A stretch of DNA of 64,000 nucleotides from Hymenopus coronatus (taxonomy: Eukaryota; Arthropoda; Insecta; Mantodea; Hymenopodidae), in NCBI GenBank assembly GCA_030762935.1, contig CM060887.1, positions 10,098,501-10,162,500 of the forward strand, in the 5' to 3' direction. Positions within the stretch are counted from its first letter, which is position 1. Each line of letters begins with the position of its first letter. Below are positions 11,069-22,727 of this stretch, one piece after another. A program made the position numbers and the translations under genes. The notes beneath the pieces are model-generated. The model saw nothing but the letters and a program-made list of their open reading frames with translations. It was not told the origin of the DNA and ran no database searches.

Positions 11069-11197
11069 ATAGTGTTTAACGCCCGCTTTTACCGTTATGG
11101 CACCGCAGGCGATGACACGGATGATACATGAAGATGGAGCCCCGATGGAATGAGATGACGGGGGAAACCGGAGAACCTGGAGAAAACCCACCCCTGC
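11069..11197 (-). mobile_element. SINE S1, 3' part only
   Basis: Minus-strand S1 tail and body: starts with the complement of GTTAAACACTA, then GGCGATGACAC, TGGAGCCCCGATGG and GGGGGAAACCGGAGAA. The tRNA-like head is absent: the element stops exactly where copy 2 of the 235-bp duplication begins. Confidence 0.8.
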
Positions 11198-11431
11198 GCT
11201 GATACTGTCACCTTGCAGGTGAGTGTTCTATATCGAACCAATATACTGGGTTTGTCAACTCATTCGCTAATAAGATAGCCACCTCCCTCAACTGGAAGTG
11301 GGGTTAGGTAACGTGTACTACAACAGTAAGCTACAACCTTCCACAATTAGAGCGGCCAGCGGTTATCAGAAGACACGCCCTAGAAATGCCCCTACAGACA
11401 ATCAGAAATTCGATGTCTATTACTATTTGTG
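11198..11431 (+). repeat. 235-bp direct duplication, copy 2
   Basis: See 10584-10818. The left boundary falls inside the SINE S1 remnant and the right boundary falls just before repeat R2 (11441). Nine bases (11432-11440) separate it from R2. Confidence 0.9.
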
Positions 11432-11440
11432 CTCTGTGTA

Positions 11441-11592
11441 CAAACGGTTAAATACTGCCTTTTGAATGGAAGTGAAATTAATGTAGTCACAGTTGGTATA
11501 CTTGATTGGGTGTGAAAATCCGTTTGGAGTATTAGGTTTTGCTCCAACTGAAGACGATCTGACTTGGAAAGTCGGGAAGTACATTTAAAATA
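11441..11592 (+). repeat. Dispersed repeat R2
   Basis: Second copy of the sequence at 9571-9764, with one internal deletion of about 40 bp. Shared blocks include GTGTGAAAATCCGTTTGGAG and GGAAGTACATTTAAAA. Confidence 0.65.
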
Positions 11593-11967
11593 CGGTTGTG
11601 ATTCTCGTTTCGCAACTTTGCTACCTAATAGTGTGGAAGTGGGGTGAGGGGACAACACAACACGCACTAGGGACCACAAAGGGACGAGTTCACTCGGTGG
11701 AAATCTTGCTGGATGTTGGTAGTACAGAGTCATTTCTGTGATGTGGTCCTAAGCCCCCGCGTATTATTGCTTTCATAAACATGTGCATCTGCAAAGGCCT
11801 TTGAGAGCTTAGCTATGTTTTAACTCGACATCAGCACAGCACTGCGGCAAACAACCGCACTCTAAGAGAAGGATGGAGAAATAAATGTTTTCCTGAGTTA
11901 TTACTATCAGAATATACAAGTAAACCTGCTTGACAGCTTGTAAATAAAATATTTCTAGAAAAAAAAA
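11593..11967. other. Unassigned spacer with an overlapping minus-strand open frame
   Basis: A 113-codon minus-strand frame (11392-11733) extends into this spacer, but part of it is repeat R2 and part is the duplication. It shows no domain. I do not call a gene. Confidence 0.35.
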
Positions 11968-12600
11968 TCGCATGTGTTCCATTCACATGACTTTCTCTAC
12001 AACTCTGCAACAAATTATTGTTAATAAGCTAATGCTTCTATTTACTTCATGCTAATCGAGAAAAAATTAGCAGAAATAGTCTTATTACTTGCTTCCCTGT
12101 AAGTAGGGGCGAAATAAGGGAGTACGATAGGTTAAAGTGATAGCTTTTGACTATCTCTTACGGTTTAGCAGTTATACAAAATTCCTCAAGAATAAAGTAG
12201 TCTTCAGAGGCTATTCCCAGAAAATTCAAGATATACATTTTACTTGTCAGGTAAATATATTTAATATTTGACACTTTAATCAAAATAGTTAGAGCCATTT
12301 TTGAGATACTAAATAATTCGCAAAAAGTTCCATGTAAAGGGTGGTTGGGGGAGGGGCGATTTTCTTGAAAATCTTCGTGTCACATCCTTGGAAGATACCA
12401 AACTTAAATACCAAGTTTAGTATTTAATGGTATTTTCGTTTTGAGCTATGCTGTCCACAGACACACAGACACGGACCATTTTGTAAAAGTGCCTTTTTTG
12501 TATTCAGGGGGTCCTAAAACATATATTTCCGGTGAAACCTCGGTATCGATTTTTTTGGTTGGAATACAAGACTTCCTCTATACACTGTATAGAGAAAGTA
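11968..12600 (-). mobile_element. Family H, first of a tandem pair, internally deleted
   Basis: 3' terminus (TCGCATGTGTTCC) at 11968. A deletion joins AAAGTGATAG to the CTATCTCTTACGG block near 12145. The 5' palindrome is shortened to TACACTGTATAGAG. The next copy begins five bases after it ends. Confidence 0.8.
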
Positions 12601-12604
12601 AAAA

Positions 12605-13305
12605 TCTGATGTGTTCCATTCACATGACTTTCTCTATATCTCTGCAACAAATTATTCTTAAGAAGCTTATGCTTCTATTCCTTCATGCTAATGGTAAAAA
12701 AATAACAGAAACAGTATTATTACTTGCTTCCTTGTAAGTAGAAGCGAAATAAGGGAGTACCATAGGTTAAAGTGAAAGCCAAAAGCTGGTTGCTATGTGA
12801 CTGAAGTTCCTTTGTTTGTATCGACAGGAGTTAACAAATTCCTGTATGAGAAAAATATGTTTTATTAAAGTTGAGGCCAAAAATAAGGAATATCTCAAAA
12901 ACGATCAACTCCAAGAAAAAAGTATATAGCATAAATTGTGTGTTTTAACGTGCTCTACATTTTTTTTTTTTTTGTGTAAGTTTTTGTCTATCCCTTGCTG
13001 TTTAGCAGTTATGCAAAATTCCGTAAAATTCATTCACAATAAAGTAGTCTTCAGAGGCTATTCCCAGAAAATTAAATATATACATTTTATTTGTCAGGTA
13101 AATATCTTTAATATGTGACATTTTAATCAAAATTGTTAGAGCCATTTTTGAGAAAATCAAAATTTTCGAAAATAGTTCCATGTAGAGAGTAGTTTGGGGT
13201 GAGGGGATTTTTCTAAAAATCATCCCTGGAAGATACTAATCTTAAATACCAAATTTGGTATTTTACCGACTTTTCATTTTTGAGTTATCGTGGTCATAGA
13301 CACAC

Positions 13306-13340
<35 letters not shown>

Positions 13341-13475
13341 CCTTTTTCTGGAAATGTTTTTTTGGATACAGGGAACCCTAAATCACATATTTCCGTGATA
13401 TCTCGGTATCGAATTTTTCGGTGGAGTGCAATATCTTCTCTATACACTATGTACACAGTACGTGTAGAGAAAGTA
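12605..13475 (-). mobile_element. Family H, full length, second of a tandem pair
   Basis: 871 bp. The junction with the preceding copy is GTAAAAA then TCTGATG, the same head-to-tail junction seen at 30181/30189, 36304/36311 and 57157/57162. CA run at 13307-13337. T15 run at about 12960. Confidence 0.9.
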
Positions 13476-13655
13476 AAAAACCACGTATTCTAGTCAAAAA
13501 CCGTGCTCTCCATTTTGTTCGAATAGGTAAATCAAATGACAACACTAGGAACTGTAAAATATCTCTTGCTGGTTTACAGACGTTGATATTGAGTTGCACA
13601 CTACTGACATTCGTAATTCTGGACATTTTTTTATTAAATTACAACGTTGCATTAT
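13476..13655. other. Unassigned spacer
   Basis: No gene or repeat recognised. Confidence 0.3.
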
Positions 13656-13866
13656 ATATTTCGCTTCTACTTAAAGGGAAGCAAGTAATAAGACTATACC
13701 TGCTACTTTTTCTAAATTAGCAAGAAGTAAATAAAATAAGCTTTTTAACTATAATTTGTTGCAGAGATGCAGAGAAAGTCATGTGAATGGAACACATCAG
13801 ATTTTTTTGGTCGCAATGCAATACCTCCTCTTTACACTATTTACATAGTACGTGTAGAGAAAGTAG
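13656..13866. mobile_element. Family H, plus 3' end fused to minus 5' end
   Basis: Plus-strand last 146 bp (13656-13801, complete hairpin) immediately followed by a 64-bp minus-strand 5' terminus (13803-13866) with palindrome CACTATTTACATAGT. Confidence 0.8.
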
Positions 13867-14453
13867 ACATTCGATGTACATTTTACTACAGGATATGTGA
13901 TGGATTGTAGAGGGTTGTTTCCTCGTCACGTGCCTGTCGTCATTAAAGTGGAACAGGGTGGCACATTCCACTTGCGAATTCAACTGGCCACTGCCGTCGG
14001 GACGGAAGTTCCCCCCAAGAGGACGGGGCGACATGCTCAAGTGTGCTCCCTCGAGGGACCCTTCCCCTCTAACCTATCAATTGCCAATTTCAAAACATCC
14101 ATCTCGAGGAATTGATAAGAAAGAAGGAAACGAGGAGCCAGATGCAGGAAACCCAAAATGAAGCAAAGGGTCACGATACGACTGACGTATCACATCCGGT
14201 GATTTACCACGTCACGAGTATTTTACACTTCAAACGTAGCAATTTGTTTCCCCCACAACTCTGGCTGCATGTGAAATATAACAAGTGTTTCTCTTTAACT
14301 AAAACCTGCCTCTACGGCGCACCTCGTACAGTTTTTTGTCGTGTTAACTATTTCCGAGAAATTACTAGTTATTGCTTTAATTTTTCCGATAGTTTTACTT
14401 TTCTCAACAGGGAAGTCTTTATTCGTCTTTCTTTTGCTTTTTTTTTACATTTT
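13867..14453. other. Unassigned spacer, locally GC-richer
   Basis: Bases 13900-14180 are GC-richer than the surroundings and carry overlapping open frames of 67-114 codons in several frames. None matches a family I know. No splice-site argument can be made. Could be an exon or an old transposon; not called. Confidence 0.3.
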
Positions 14454-14484
14454 TAGTTTCTCTACACGTATTATGTACATAGCA
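14454..14484 (+). mobile_element. Family H 5' terminus, cut by a SINE
   Basis: TTTCTCTACACGTATTATGT and ACATAG, i.e. the left arm and centre of the 5' palindrome. The right arm is missing and SINE S1 follows; the body resumes at 14694. Confidence 0.75.
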
Positions 14485-14678
14485 AGACCACTCGCCTCTC
14501 ACCTTGGGTTTGATCCTAAGCGACCGCATGTGAGATTTATAGTGGACAAAGCGGCGCAGGGGCGGGTTTTCTCCGGTTTCCTCCGCCATCACATTCCACC
14601 GGAGCTCCATCTTCATGTATCATCAGTGTCATCGCCTGCGGTGCCAGAGCAATAAAAGGGGGTGTTAAACACTACCCC
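14485..14678 (+). mobile_element. SINE S1, 5'-truncated, inside family H
   Basis: Lacks the A-box head: starts at CCACTCGCCTCTCACC, then B-box-like GGGTTTGATCC, body and tail GTTAAACACTACCCC. It replaces about 25 bp of the H palindrome. The insertion point is not a clean duplication. Confidence 0.85.
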
Positions 14679-14693
14679 AAAATTAAAAAAACC

Positions 14694-15455
14694 AACCCAA
14701 AAATTCGATACCAAGATTTCACCGGAAATACATGTTTTAGAACCCCTCTGAGTAATTTTTTTTTAAAAAAAATTCCTGTGTGTGTGTCCATGGACAGCAG
14801 AGCTCAAAAACAAAAACAAAAGGACGTAACTTTGGTGTCTTCCAAGGATGCGACACAAAGATTTTCAAGATAATCCCCCACACCAAACTACCCTTTACAT
14901 GGAAAAAATTTCGAAATTTTTCTCAAAAATGACTAACATTTTGATTAAAATGCTGTACATTAAACATATTTACAATACAAATAAAATGTATATCTTAAAT
15001 TTTCCGGGAATAGCCTCTGAAGACCTCTTCATCCTGGATGAATTTTGCATAACTAGTAACCGTAAGAGATCGACAAATACTTGTCACACATAAAATGTAG
15101 AGCACGTTAAAACACACAATTTATGTTATATACATTTTTTTTCGTGGAGTTGAACGTTTTTGAGATGTTCAGTGTTTTTGGTTTCAGCTATGAAAAACTT
15201 ACTTTTCTCATATAGCAATTTGTTAACTCCTGTCCATATAAACAAAGGAACTTCAGTCACATAGCAACCAGCTTTTGACTATCACTTTAACCTATGGTAC
15301 TCCCTTATTTCGCTTCTACTTACAAGGAAACAAGTAATATGATTATTTTTGCTAATTTTTTTCTAGATTAGCATGAAGTAAATAGAAGCATAAGCTTTTT
15401 AACAATAATTTGTTGCAGAGATGTAGAGAAATTCATGTGAATGGAACACATCAGA
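14694..15455 (+). mobile_element. Family H, remainder after the SINE
   Basis: Resumes in the ACCCAAAAATTCGATACC block and runs to the 3' hairpin at 15435-15455. Subterminal repeat TGTAGAGAAATT carries one change. Confidence 0.85.
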
Positions 15456-15470
15456 TTTTTTAGATAGTGC

Positions 15471-15619
15471 TTGTGATTGGTTTCGGTTTTAGAGTACTTA
15501 AAACTTTTCATATACGGGACTTTGCAACTTCTGGCAAAGCAAAATAGGATTTTAACCACAGGGCAACCAGCTTTTTAAAGATTTGTTTTAGCCTAGTGTA
15601 TCTCATTAGTTCCCTTCTA
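15471..15619 (+). mobile_element. Family H fragment, B-like
   Basis: TTGGTTTCGGTTTTAGAGTA, CTTCTGGCAAAGCAAAATAG and GGGCAACCAGC. Matches the B-type 3' third as in 47890-48060. Both ends are missing. Confidence 0.6.
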
Positions 15620-15623
15620 GTTA

Positions 15624-15828
15624 GGCCACTCGCCTCTCAGCTACGTGACCCGGGTTCGATCCCAAGCGACAGCATGTGAGAGTTGTAGTGGAGAGGGGAA
15701 TGTTTTCTCCAGGTTCTCCGGTTTCCCCCGCCATTGCATTCCACCGGAGCTCCATCTTCATCTCATGTATCAGCAGTATTATCGCCTGCGATGCCATGGT
15801 AGTAAAAGCGGGCGTTAAACGCTATACA
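15624..15828 (+). mobile_element. SINE S1, 5'-truncated
   Basis: Starts in the tRNA-like head (GGCCACTCGCCTCTCAGC), B box GGGTTCGATCC at 15651-15661, body, and tail GCGGGCGTTAAACGCTATAC. Inserted next to the H fragment before it. Confidence 0.85.
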
Positions 15829-16117
15829 ACATATATGTATATTGAAAAATAAACACACAGACATCTTTTACAATTAATATTAATATGTTTGCGATAAAAC
15901 CGTAGTGATATTTTTAATAAAAACGGCAAAATCCATGTGACGGCAGTGAAATGTTGCCCCGTCAGTATGCAAGTGTGCCACGACACCGTCTATTTTACTT
16001 GGGCCCTCCCCACAGGCACATTTAACTCACGAATTTGGTTTTGAATGGATGGCTTCAGGTAATACGTTTGTGATTCGATAAATCCATCATACCCGTTAAC
16101 AGTTAATTCACATTTTT
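15829..16117. other. Unassigned spacer
   Basis: About 290 bp, no gene recognised. Confidence 0.3.
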
Positions 16118-16253
16118 TACTTTCTCTATACGTACTATGTACATAGTGCATAGAGAAGGTATTGCACTCCACCAAAAATTCGATACCGAGATTTCACCGG
16201 AAATATATATTTTAGGGTCCCCTATATCCAAAAAAAGTATTTTCAGAAAAATG

Positions 16254-16295
<42 letters not shown>

Positions 16296-16955
16296 TATGA
16301 ACACAATATCTCAAAAACTAAACGTTGGTAAAATACCAAACTTGGTATTTAAGTTTAGTATCTTCCAAGGATGCGACATGAAGATTTTGAGAAAAATCCC
16401 CCCACCCCAAACTACCCTTTACATGAAACGTTTTTCGAAAATTTTGATTTTCTTAAAAATAGCTCTAACGATTTTGATTAAAATTTCGTATATTAAAGAT
16501 ATATTACATGACAAATAAAATGTATATCTTGAATTTTCTGGGAATAGGCTCTGAAGACTACTTTATTCTGAGTGAATTTTCCGGAATTTTGTATAACTTC
16601 TAAACTGTAAGAGATAGACAAAAACTTAGGACACAAAAAATGTAGAGCACAATTTATGTTACATACATTTTTTTATTTTTGTGGAGTTCGTCGTTTTTGA
16701 GACATTCCTTATTTTTCTCATACAGGAACTTATCAACTCCGATCCATATAAACAAAGGAACTTCATTGACCGGCTTTTGACTATCACTTTAACCTATGGT
16801 ACTCCCTTATTTTGCTTCTACTTAAAAGGAAGCAAGTAATAAGACTATTTCTGCTATTTTTTTCTGATTAGTATAAAGTAAATAGAAGTATAAGCTTTTT
16901 AAGAATAATTTGTTGCGGGGATATAGAGAAAGTCATGTGAATGGTAGACATCAGA
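16118..16955 (+). mobile_element. Family H, full length, subfamily A
   Basis: 838 bp. Subterminal repeat from 16119, GT run 16256-16293, and a short deletion in the CAACCAGC region. The 3' hairpin has loop GAATGGT and the stem is partly broken (GTAGACATC). Confidence 0.85.
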
Positions 16956-16956
16956 T

Positions 16957-17300
16957 TTTTTAGTTTGAGTGAAGATCTTTTGTTGAGGAGGGGGTAGAGC
17001 TTTCCCAGTCTTGCTCGGGCTAGTTTAAGTTTGGTTTCCATGTGAATCGTCGATCCAGGAGTACACCGAGATATTTCACTGTTTCTGTCTCAGTTTTCCA
17101 GGGTATCTGTTTCGCTGGGAGCGCTACTGGTGGTGGATAGTTCCGTCTGCATAGTGTAAGATCATTGCTTCATATTTTCGCTAGTTGAGCGAAATACGCC
17201 AGTTGTCTAGCCAGGGTATAATTAAGTTTAAGGCCTCTTGAAGGTGATTTCTGGCGGTGTGGATATTGCGATGTAGAGACACGAACAAGGTTTTGAAGGA
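16957..17300 (-). pseudogene. LINE reverse-transcriptase remnant (jockey-like)
   Basis: Minus-strand translation gives LQEALNLIIPWLDNWRISLN, a stop, then KYEAMIL. After a frame change it gives VKYLGVLLDRRFTWKPNLN, followed by ARARLGKLYPLLNKRSSLK. This is the palm/thumb region after the YxDD box of a jockey-type reverse transcriptase (the W-x-N-x-W-x-I and Y-L-G-V-x-L-D-x4-W motifs). At least two stops and one frameshift make it dead. The limit toward 17300 is uncertain; the expected YxDD box upstream is not readable. Adjoins an H 3' end on the left. Confidence 0.8.
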
Positions 17301-17756
17301 ATAATGGAGAAAATCACTGACATTTTAGCAACCTCTCTTCGGCTGCGTCCCCTTCTCTAATATAGGAATGTTCCCCACCTGGTATGGCTTGTAGGAGACC
17401 CCTATGAACACCTGTGTCCCGACAAGGCAGCTCAACAAAATAGCCTTTAGTGTCCATTTAATGACTGGCGGTCATGTGTGTATGTTGTGGTTTTTAACCA
17501 CATAGCAATATCGTATGAAGTATGTCTATAACAATCACCCAGCTTCTCCGGAACATTCTGTCCAACACACAAACACTCTGTTCTAAAAGCTTCCACACAA
17601 ACAACACTGTAGAAACAACTTGTATTAAGAAATAACACTTAATTATATTGTCGAACTTGTACACGACCCTCGCGTGTGACCACAGAAGGCAATAAAACGC
17701 CTGTGGCGATAAGATACAACCTCTAAAATACGAGCGTTGTCCACAAAGTAAACAAA
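17301..17756. other. Unassigned spacer, possibly more of the LINE
   Basis: May include further degraded LINE sequence at 17300-17450, but I cannot align it by eye. The minus-strand frame at 17494-17802 overlaps the next H copy and has no domain. Confidence 0.3.
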
Positions 17757-18456
17757 TCTGATGTGTTCCATTCACATGACTTTCTCTAAATCTCTGCAAC
17801 AAATTATTGTTAAAAAGCTTATGCTTCTATTTACTTCATGCTAATCGAGAAAAAAAATGTCAGAATTAGTCTTATTACTTGCTTCCTTTTAAGTACAAGC
17901 AATATAAGGGAGTACCATAGGTTAAAGTGATAGTCAAAAGCTGGTTGCTATGCCACTGAAGTTTATCGTTTGTGTGGACAGCAGTTGACAAATTCCTGTA
18001 TGAGAAAAGTATAAGATTTTCATAGCAGAAACCAAAAACAAGTAATGTCACAAAAACGACAAACTCCACGAAAAAAGTGAATATAGCATAAATTGTGTGT
18101 TTTAACGTGCTCTACATTTTTTGTGGAGTAAGTTTTTGTCTATCACTTATGGTTTAGCATTTATTCAAAATTCCGTAAAATTCATATAGAATAAACTACA
18201 CTTCAGAGGCTATTCCCAGAAAATTCAAGATATACATTTTATTTGTCAGGTAAATATCTTTAATATACGATATTTTAATCTAAATCGTTAGAGCTATTTT
18301 TGAGAAAATCGAAATTTTTTAAAAAGTTCCATATAAATGGTAGTTTGGTGTGGGGGGATTTTTCTCAAAATCTTCGTGTCGCATCTCCGGAAGATAATAA
18401 ACTTAAATACCAAGTTTGGTATTTTACCGACATTTCGTTTGAGTAATCGTGTTCAC

Positions 18457-18491
<35 letters not shown>

Positions 18492-18629
18492 CCTTTTTAT
18501 GAAGATACTTTTTTTTGGATATTGGGGACCCTAAAACATATATTTCCGGTGAAATCTCGGTATCGAATTTTTGGGTTGAGTGCAATACCTTCTCTATACA
18601 CTATGTACATAGTAGGTGTAGAGAAAGTA
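17757..18629 (-). mobile_element. Family H, full length, first of a tandem pair
   Basis: 873 bp. CA run at 18459-18488, complete 5' palindrome at 18589-18626. Confidence 0.9.
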
Positions 18630-18631
18630 AA

Positions 18632-19228
18632 AATGTCGGAAATAGTCTTGGTACTTGCTTCCTTTTAAGTAGAAGCGAAATAAGGGAGTACCATAACTTT
18701 TTGTGGTAGTCAAAGGCTGGTTGCTATGTGACTGAAGTTGCTTTGTTTGTATAGACCGGAGTTGACAAATGATGTAAGTTTTTGAAAAATGAAATAAAAA
18801 ACAATGAATAACTCAAAAACGATCCACTCCACGAAAAAAATATGTATAACAAATTGTGTGTTTCAACGTGCCCTGCATTTTCTGTTCCTTAATTTTTTGT
18901 CTATCTCTTACCGTTTAGCAGTTATGCAAAATTCGGTGAAATTCATCCAGAATAAAGTAGTCTTCAGAGACTATTCCCAGATAATTCAAAATATACATTT
19001 TATTTGCCATGTAAATATCTTTAATATACGATATTTTAATCAAAATCGTTAGAGCCATTTTTTAGAAAATCAAAATTTTCGAAAAAAGTGCCATGTAAAG
19101 GGTAGTTTGGGGTGGGGGAATTTTTCTCAAAATCTTCGTGTCGCATCCCTGGAAGATACTAAACTTATATACCAAGTTTGGTATTTTACCAACTTTTCGT
19201 TTTTGAGTTATCGTGTTCACAGACACAC

Positions 19229-19273
<45 letters not shown>

Positions 19274-19411
19274 CCTTTTTCGGAAAATACTTTTTTTTTT
19301 ATATAGGTGACCTTATAACATATATTTCCGGTGAAATCTCGGTATCGATTTTTTTGGTGGAGTGTAATACTTTCTTTATACACTATGTACGTAGTACGTA
19401 TAGAGAAAGCA
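18632..19411 (-). mobile_element. Family H, second of a tandem pair, 3' end missing
   Basis: Starts at GGAAATAGTCTTGG, about 110 bp inside the 3' end, directly after GTAAAAATGTC of the previous copy. Runs to a complete 5' palindrome with central ACTATGTACGTAGT (19382-19395). Longest CA run of the window at 19229-19270. Confidence 0.85.
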
Positions 19412-20048
19412 AAAGATATATTTCAGCACAAGTGATTGTAAGGTGATATTTTCCTGGGAGAGCATAAACTCGTCTCTTGAAATTTATGTTTTGGACTAAG
19501 AACAGCGTGGCGAAGCTGCGAGTGAACCAATGCATCGCGATATAGCGGAGAGACAGGGAGGAGGGGAGGCTTTCACGTCAAAGTGAGTGGTGATTAATTT
19601 AATTCTGGTATTCAGAGAGCAAAACAATGGATCTACTCTGTGATAATTCTAAGCTTCTTTTCGAATAAAGCTCAGCTTTAGCGTATTGTGCAACGCCTGG
19701 TCAATTCTTTATGTTCGTCTGCATGAATATTTCCTTGTTGTACAAGCTGCAAATCCAAATTCACAAAGGCTTCGCGACGTTTTCTTCTGACCCATTCATT
19801 CACTTGTTTATTCGATTCTACTCTACATCTATCGAGTCAATTTTATTTCTATGGAAACTCATATAAGCGAGTTTTATTGTAAAGCAATACACCTATATTA
19901 CAGGATATGGACATATTGGAAAATATCCCGGAAGAGAAACATGCATGAAAGCAAATATTAAAACTACAAAACAAAGGTTTGAGAAGCACACTGCTAGATG
20001 AGAGAAAAGTATAGAGGAAATATTGGAGCAAAGGAGATTACCAACTTT
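19412..20048. other. Unassigned spacer
   Basis: About 640 bp between the H pair and the trinucleotide array. No gene or repeat recognised. Confidence 0.35.
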
Positions 20049-22406
20049 ATTATTATAATAATTATTATTATTATTATTATTAGTAGTAGTAGTAGTAGTA
20101 GTAGCAGTATTAGTATTGGTATTATTATATAAATAGTATTATTAGTATCATTAGTAGTATTATTAGTAGTATTATTATTATTAGTATTATTAGTATCATT
20201 AGTAGTATTATTAGCAGTATTATTAGTAGTATTATTAGTATCATTAGTAGTAGTATTATTATTAGTAGTATTATTATTAGTATTATTAGTAGTATTATTA
20301 TTAGTAGTATTATTAGTATCATTAGTAGTATTATTAGTATCATTAGTATTATTATTAGTATTATTAGTAGTATTATTATTAGTAGTATTATTAGTATCAT
20401 TAGTATCATTAGTAGTATTATTAGTAGTATTATTAGTATTATTAGTATTATTAGTAGTATTATTAGTAGTATTATTATTAGTATCATTAGTAGTATTATT
20501 AGTAGTATTATTATTAGTATTATTAGTAGTATTATTATTAGTAGTATTATTAGTATCATTAGTAGTATTATTATTAGTAGTATTATTATTAGTATTATTA
20601 TTAGTATTATTAGTAGTATTATTAGTAGTATTATTATTAGTATCATTATTAGTATCATTAGTAGTATCATTAGTAGTATTATTAGTAGTATTATTAGTAG
20701 TATTATTAGTATCATTAGTAGTATTATTAGTAGTATTATTATTAGTATTATTATTAGTATTATTAGTAGTATTATTATTAGTATCATTATTAGTATCATT
20801 AGTAGTATTATTAGTAGTATTATTATTAGTATCATTAGTAGTATTATTAGTAGTATCATTAGTAGTATCATTATTAGTATTATTAGTAGTATTATTAGTA
20901 GTATTATTATTAGTATTATTATTAGTATTATTATTAGTATTATTAGTAGTAGTAGTATTATTAGTATTATTATTAGTATTATTATTAGTATTATTAGTAG
21001 TAGTATTATTAGTATTATTATTAGTATTATTATTAGTATTATTATTAGTATTATTATTAGTAGTATTATTAGTAGTATTATTAGTATCATTAGTAGTATT
21101 ATTAGTATCATTAGTATTATTATTAGTATTATTAGTAGTATTATTATTAGTAGTAGTATTATTATTAGTATTATTATTAGTATTATTAGTAGTATTATTA
21201 GTAGTATTATTATTAGTATTATTATTAGTATCATTAGTAGTATTATTAGTAGTATTATTAGTATCATTAGTAGTATTATTATTAGTAGTATTATTATTAG
21301 TATTATTATTAGTATTGTTAGTAGTATTATTATTAGTATTATTATTAGTATCATTAGTAGTATTATTAGTAGTATTATTAGTAGTATCATTAGTAGTATT
21401 ATTATTAGTATCATTAGTAGTATTATTAGTAGTATTATTAGTAGTATTATTATTAGTATTATTATTAGTATCATTAGTAGTATTATTAGTAGTATTATTA
21501 TTAGTATCATTAGTAGTAGTATTATTAGTATTATTATTAGTATCATTAGTACTATTATTAGTAGTATTATTATTAGTATCATTAGTAGTATTATTATTAG
21601 TATCATTAGTAGTATTATTATTAGTATCATTAGTAGTATTATTATTAGTATCATTAGTAGTATTATTATTAGTATTATTATTAGTAGTATCATTAGTAGT
21701 ATCACTAGTAGTATTATTAGTACTATTATTAGTAGTATTATTATTAGTATTATTAGTATTATTAGTACTATTAGTACTACTAGTATTATTATTAGTATTA
21801 CTAGTATTATTATTAGTATTACTAGTATTATTATTAGTATTATTAGTAGTATTATTATTAGTATTATTAGCAGTATTATTAGTATTATTAGTAGTATTAT
21901 TATTAGTATTATTATTAGTATTATTATTAGTATTATTAGTAGTATTATTAGTAGTATTATTATTAGTATTATTATTAGTATCATTAGTAGTATTATTAGT
22001 AGTATTATTATTAGTATCGTTAGTAGTATTATTAGTAGTATTATTATTAGTATTATTATTAGTATCATTAGTAGTATTATTATTAGTATTATTATTAGTA
22101 TCATTAGTAGTATTATTAGTATTATTAGTAGTATTATTATTAGTATTAAGTATTATTATTAGTATTATTATTAGTATTATTAGTAGTATTATTAGTATTA
22201 TTAGTAGTATTATTAGTATTATTAGTAGTATTATTAGTATTATTATTAGTATTATTAGTAGTATTATTATTAGTATTATTAGTATTATTATTCGTATTAT
22301 TAGTAGTAGTAGTAGTATTATTAGTATTATTATTAGTATTATTATTAGTAGTATTATTACTATTATTACCACTATTATTATTAACATTACTATTAATTAT
22401 TATTAT
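20049..22406. repeat. Giant degenerate trinucleotide array (ATT/AGT/ATC units)
   Basis: About 2.36 kb (roughly 780 units) of strictly in-phase trinucleotides. ATT dominates, interspersed with AGT and, less often, ATC. Rare units are ACT, GTT and AGC. One phase slip occurs near 22145-22150 and an interruption near 20127-20135. Read as codons of the minus strand the units are Asn, Thr and Asp. No long pure run exists; AGT is rarely more than three units in a row except at 20081-20102. No higher-order period was obvious to me. Confidence 0.95.
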
Positions 22407-22554
22407 TGTGATCATCATATAAATACACATTACAGAATACCAAACTTTCCTACAAAACCTTTACAATTTATTCTATTACATTTATTTCTATGATGGAAGA
22501 AACCATACAGTGTATATAAACGATACACTAATTTTAATTTCAGATAAGATTATT
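22407..22554. other. Spacer
   Basis: AT-rich flank of the array. Confidence 0.3.
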
Positions 22555-22727
22555 TACTTTCTCTATCCCCGTGTACATAGTGAATAGAGAAGGTTTTGTA
22601 TTCCACCCAAATATTCGATGTGGAGATTTCACCGGAAATATATGTTTTGGAGTCCCCTGAGTAGGAAAAAAGCATTTTTTTGCGGGAGTGCGTGCCTATC
22701 TGTCTGTGGACACCACAGCTCAAAAAA
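22555..22727 (+). mobile_element. Family H 5' fragment truncated by the next copy
   Basis: 5' terminus (ACTTTCTCTATCCCCGTG, between A and B type) to the CAGCTCAAAAA block. The following minus copy starts inside the A run after CAGCTC. The missing remainder does not reappear beyond that copy. Confidence 0.8.

Noticed and set aside
19994..22387. A 797-codon minus-strand frame made of Asn/Thr/Asp, plus long Ile/Leu/Met and Leu/Val/Ser frames in the same place
   Set aside because: All follow from the ATT/AGT/ATC trinucleotide array, which has no stop in two of three frames on each strand. No signal peptide, domain or non-repeat coding flank.
20049..22406. CRISPR-like or tandem-gene repeat
   Set aside because: No spacer/repeat alternation; only a trinucleotide array in a eukaryotic context.
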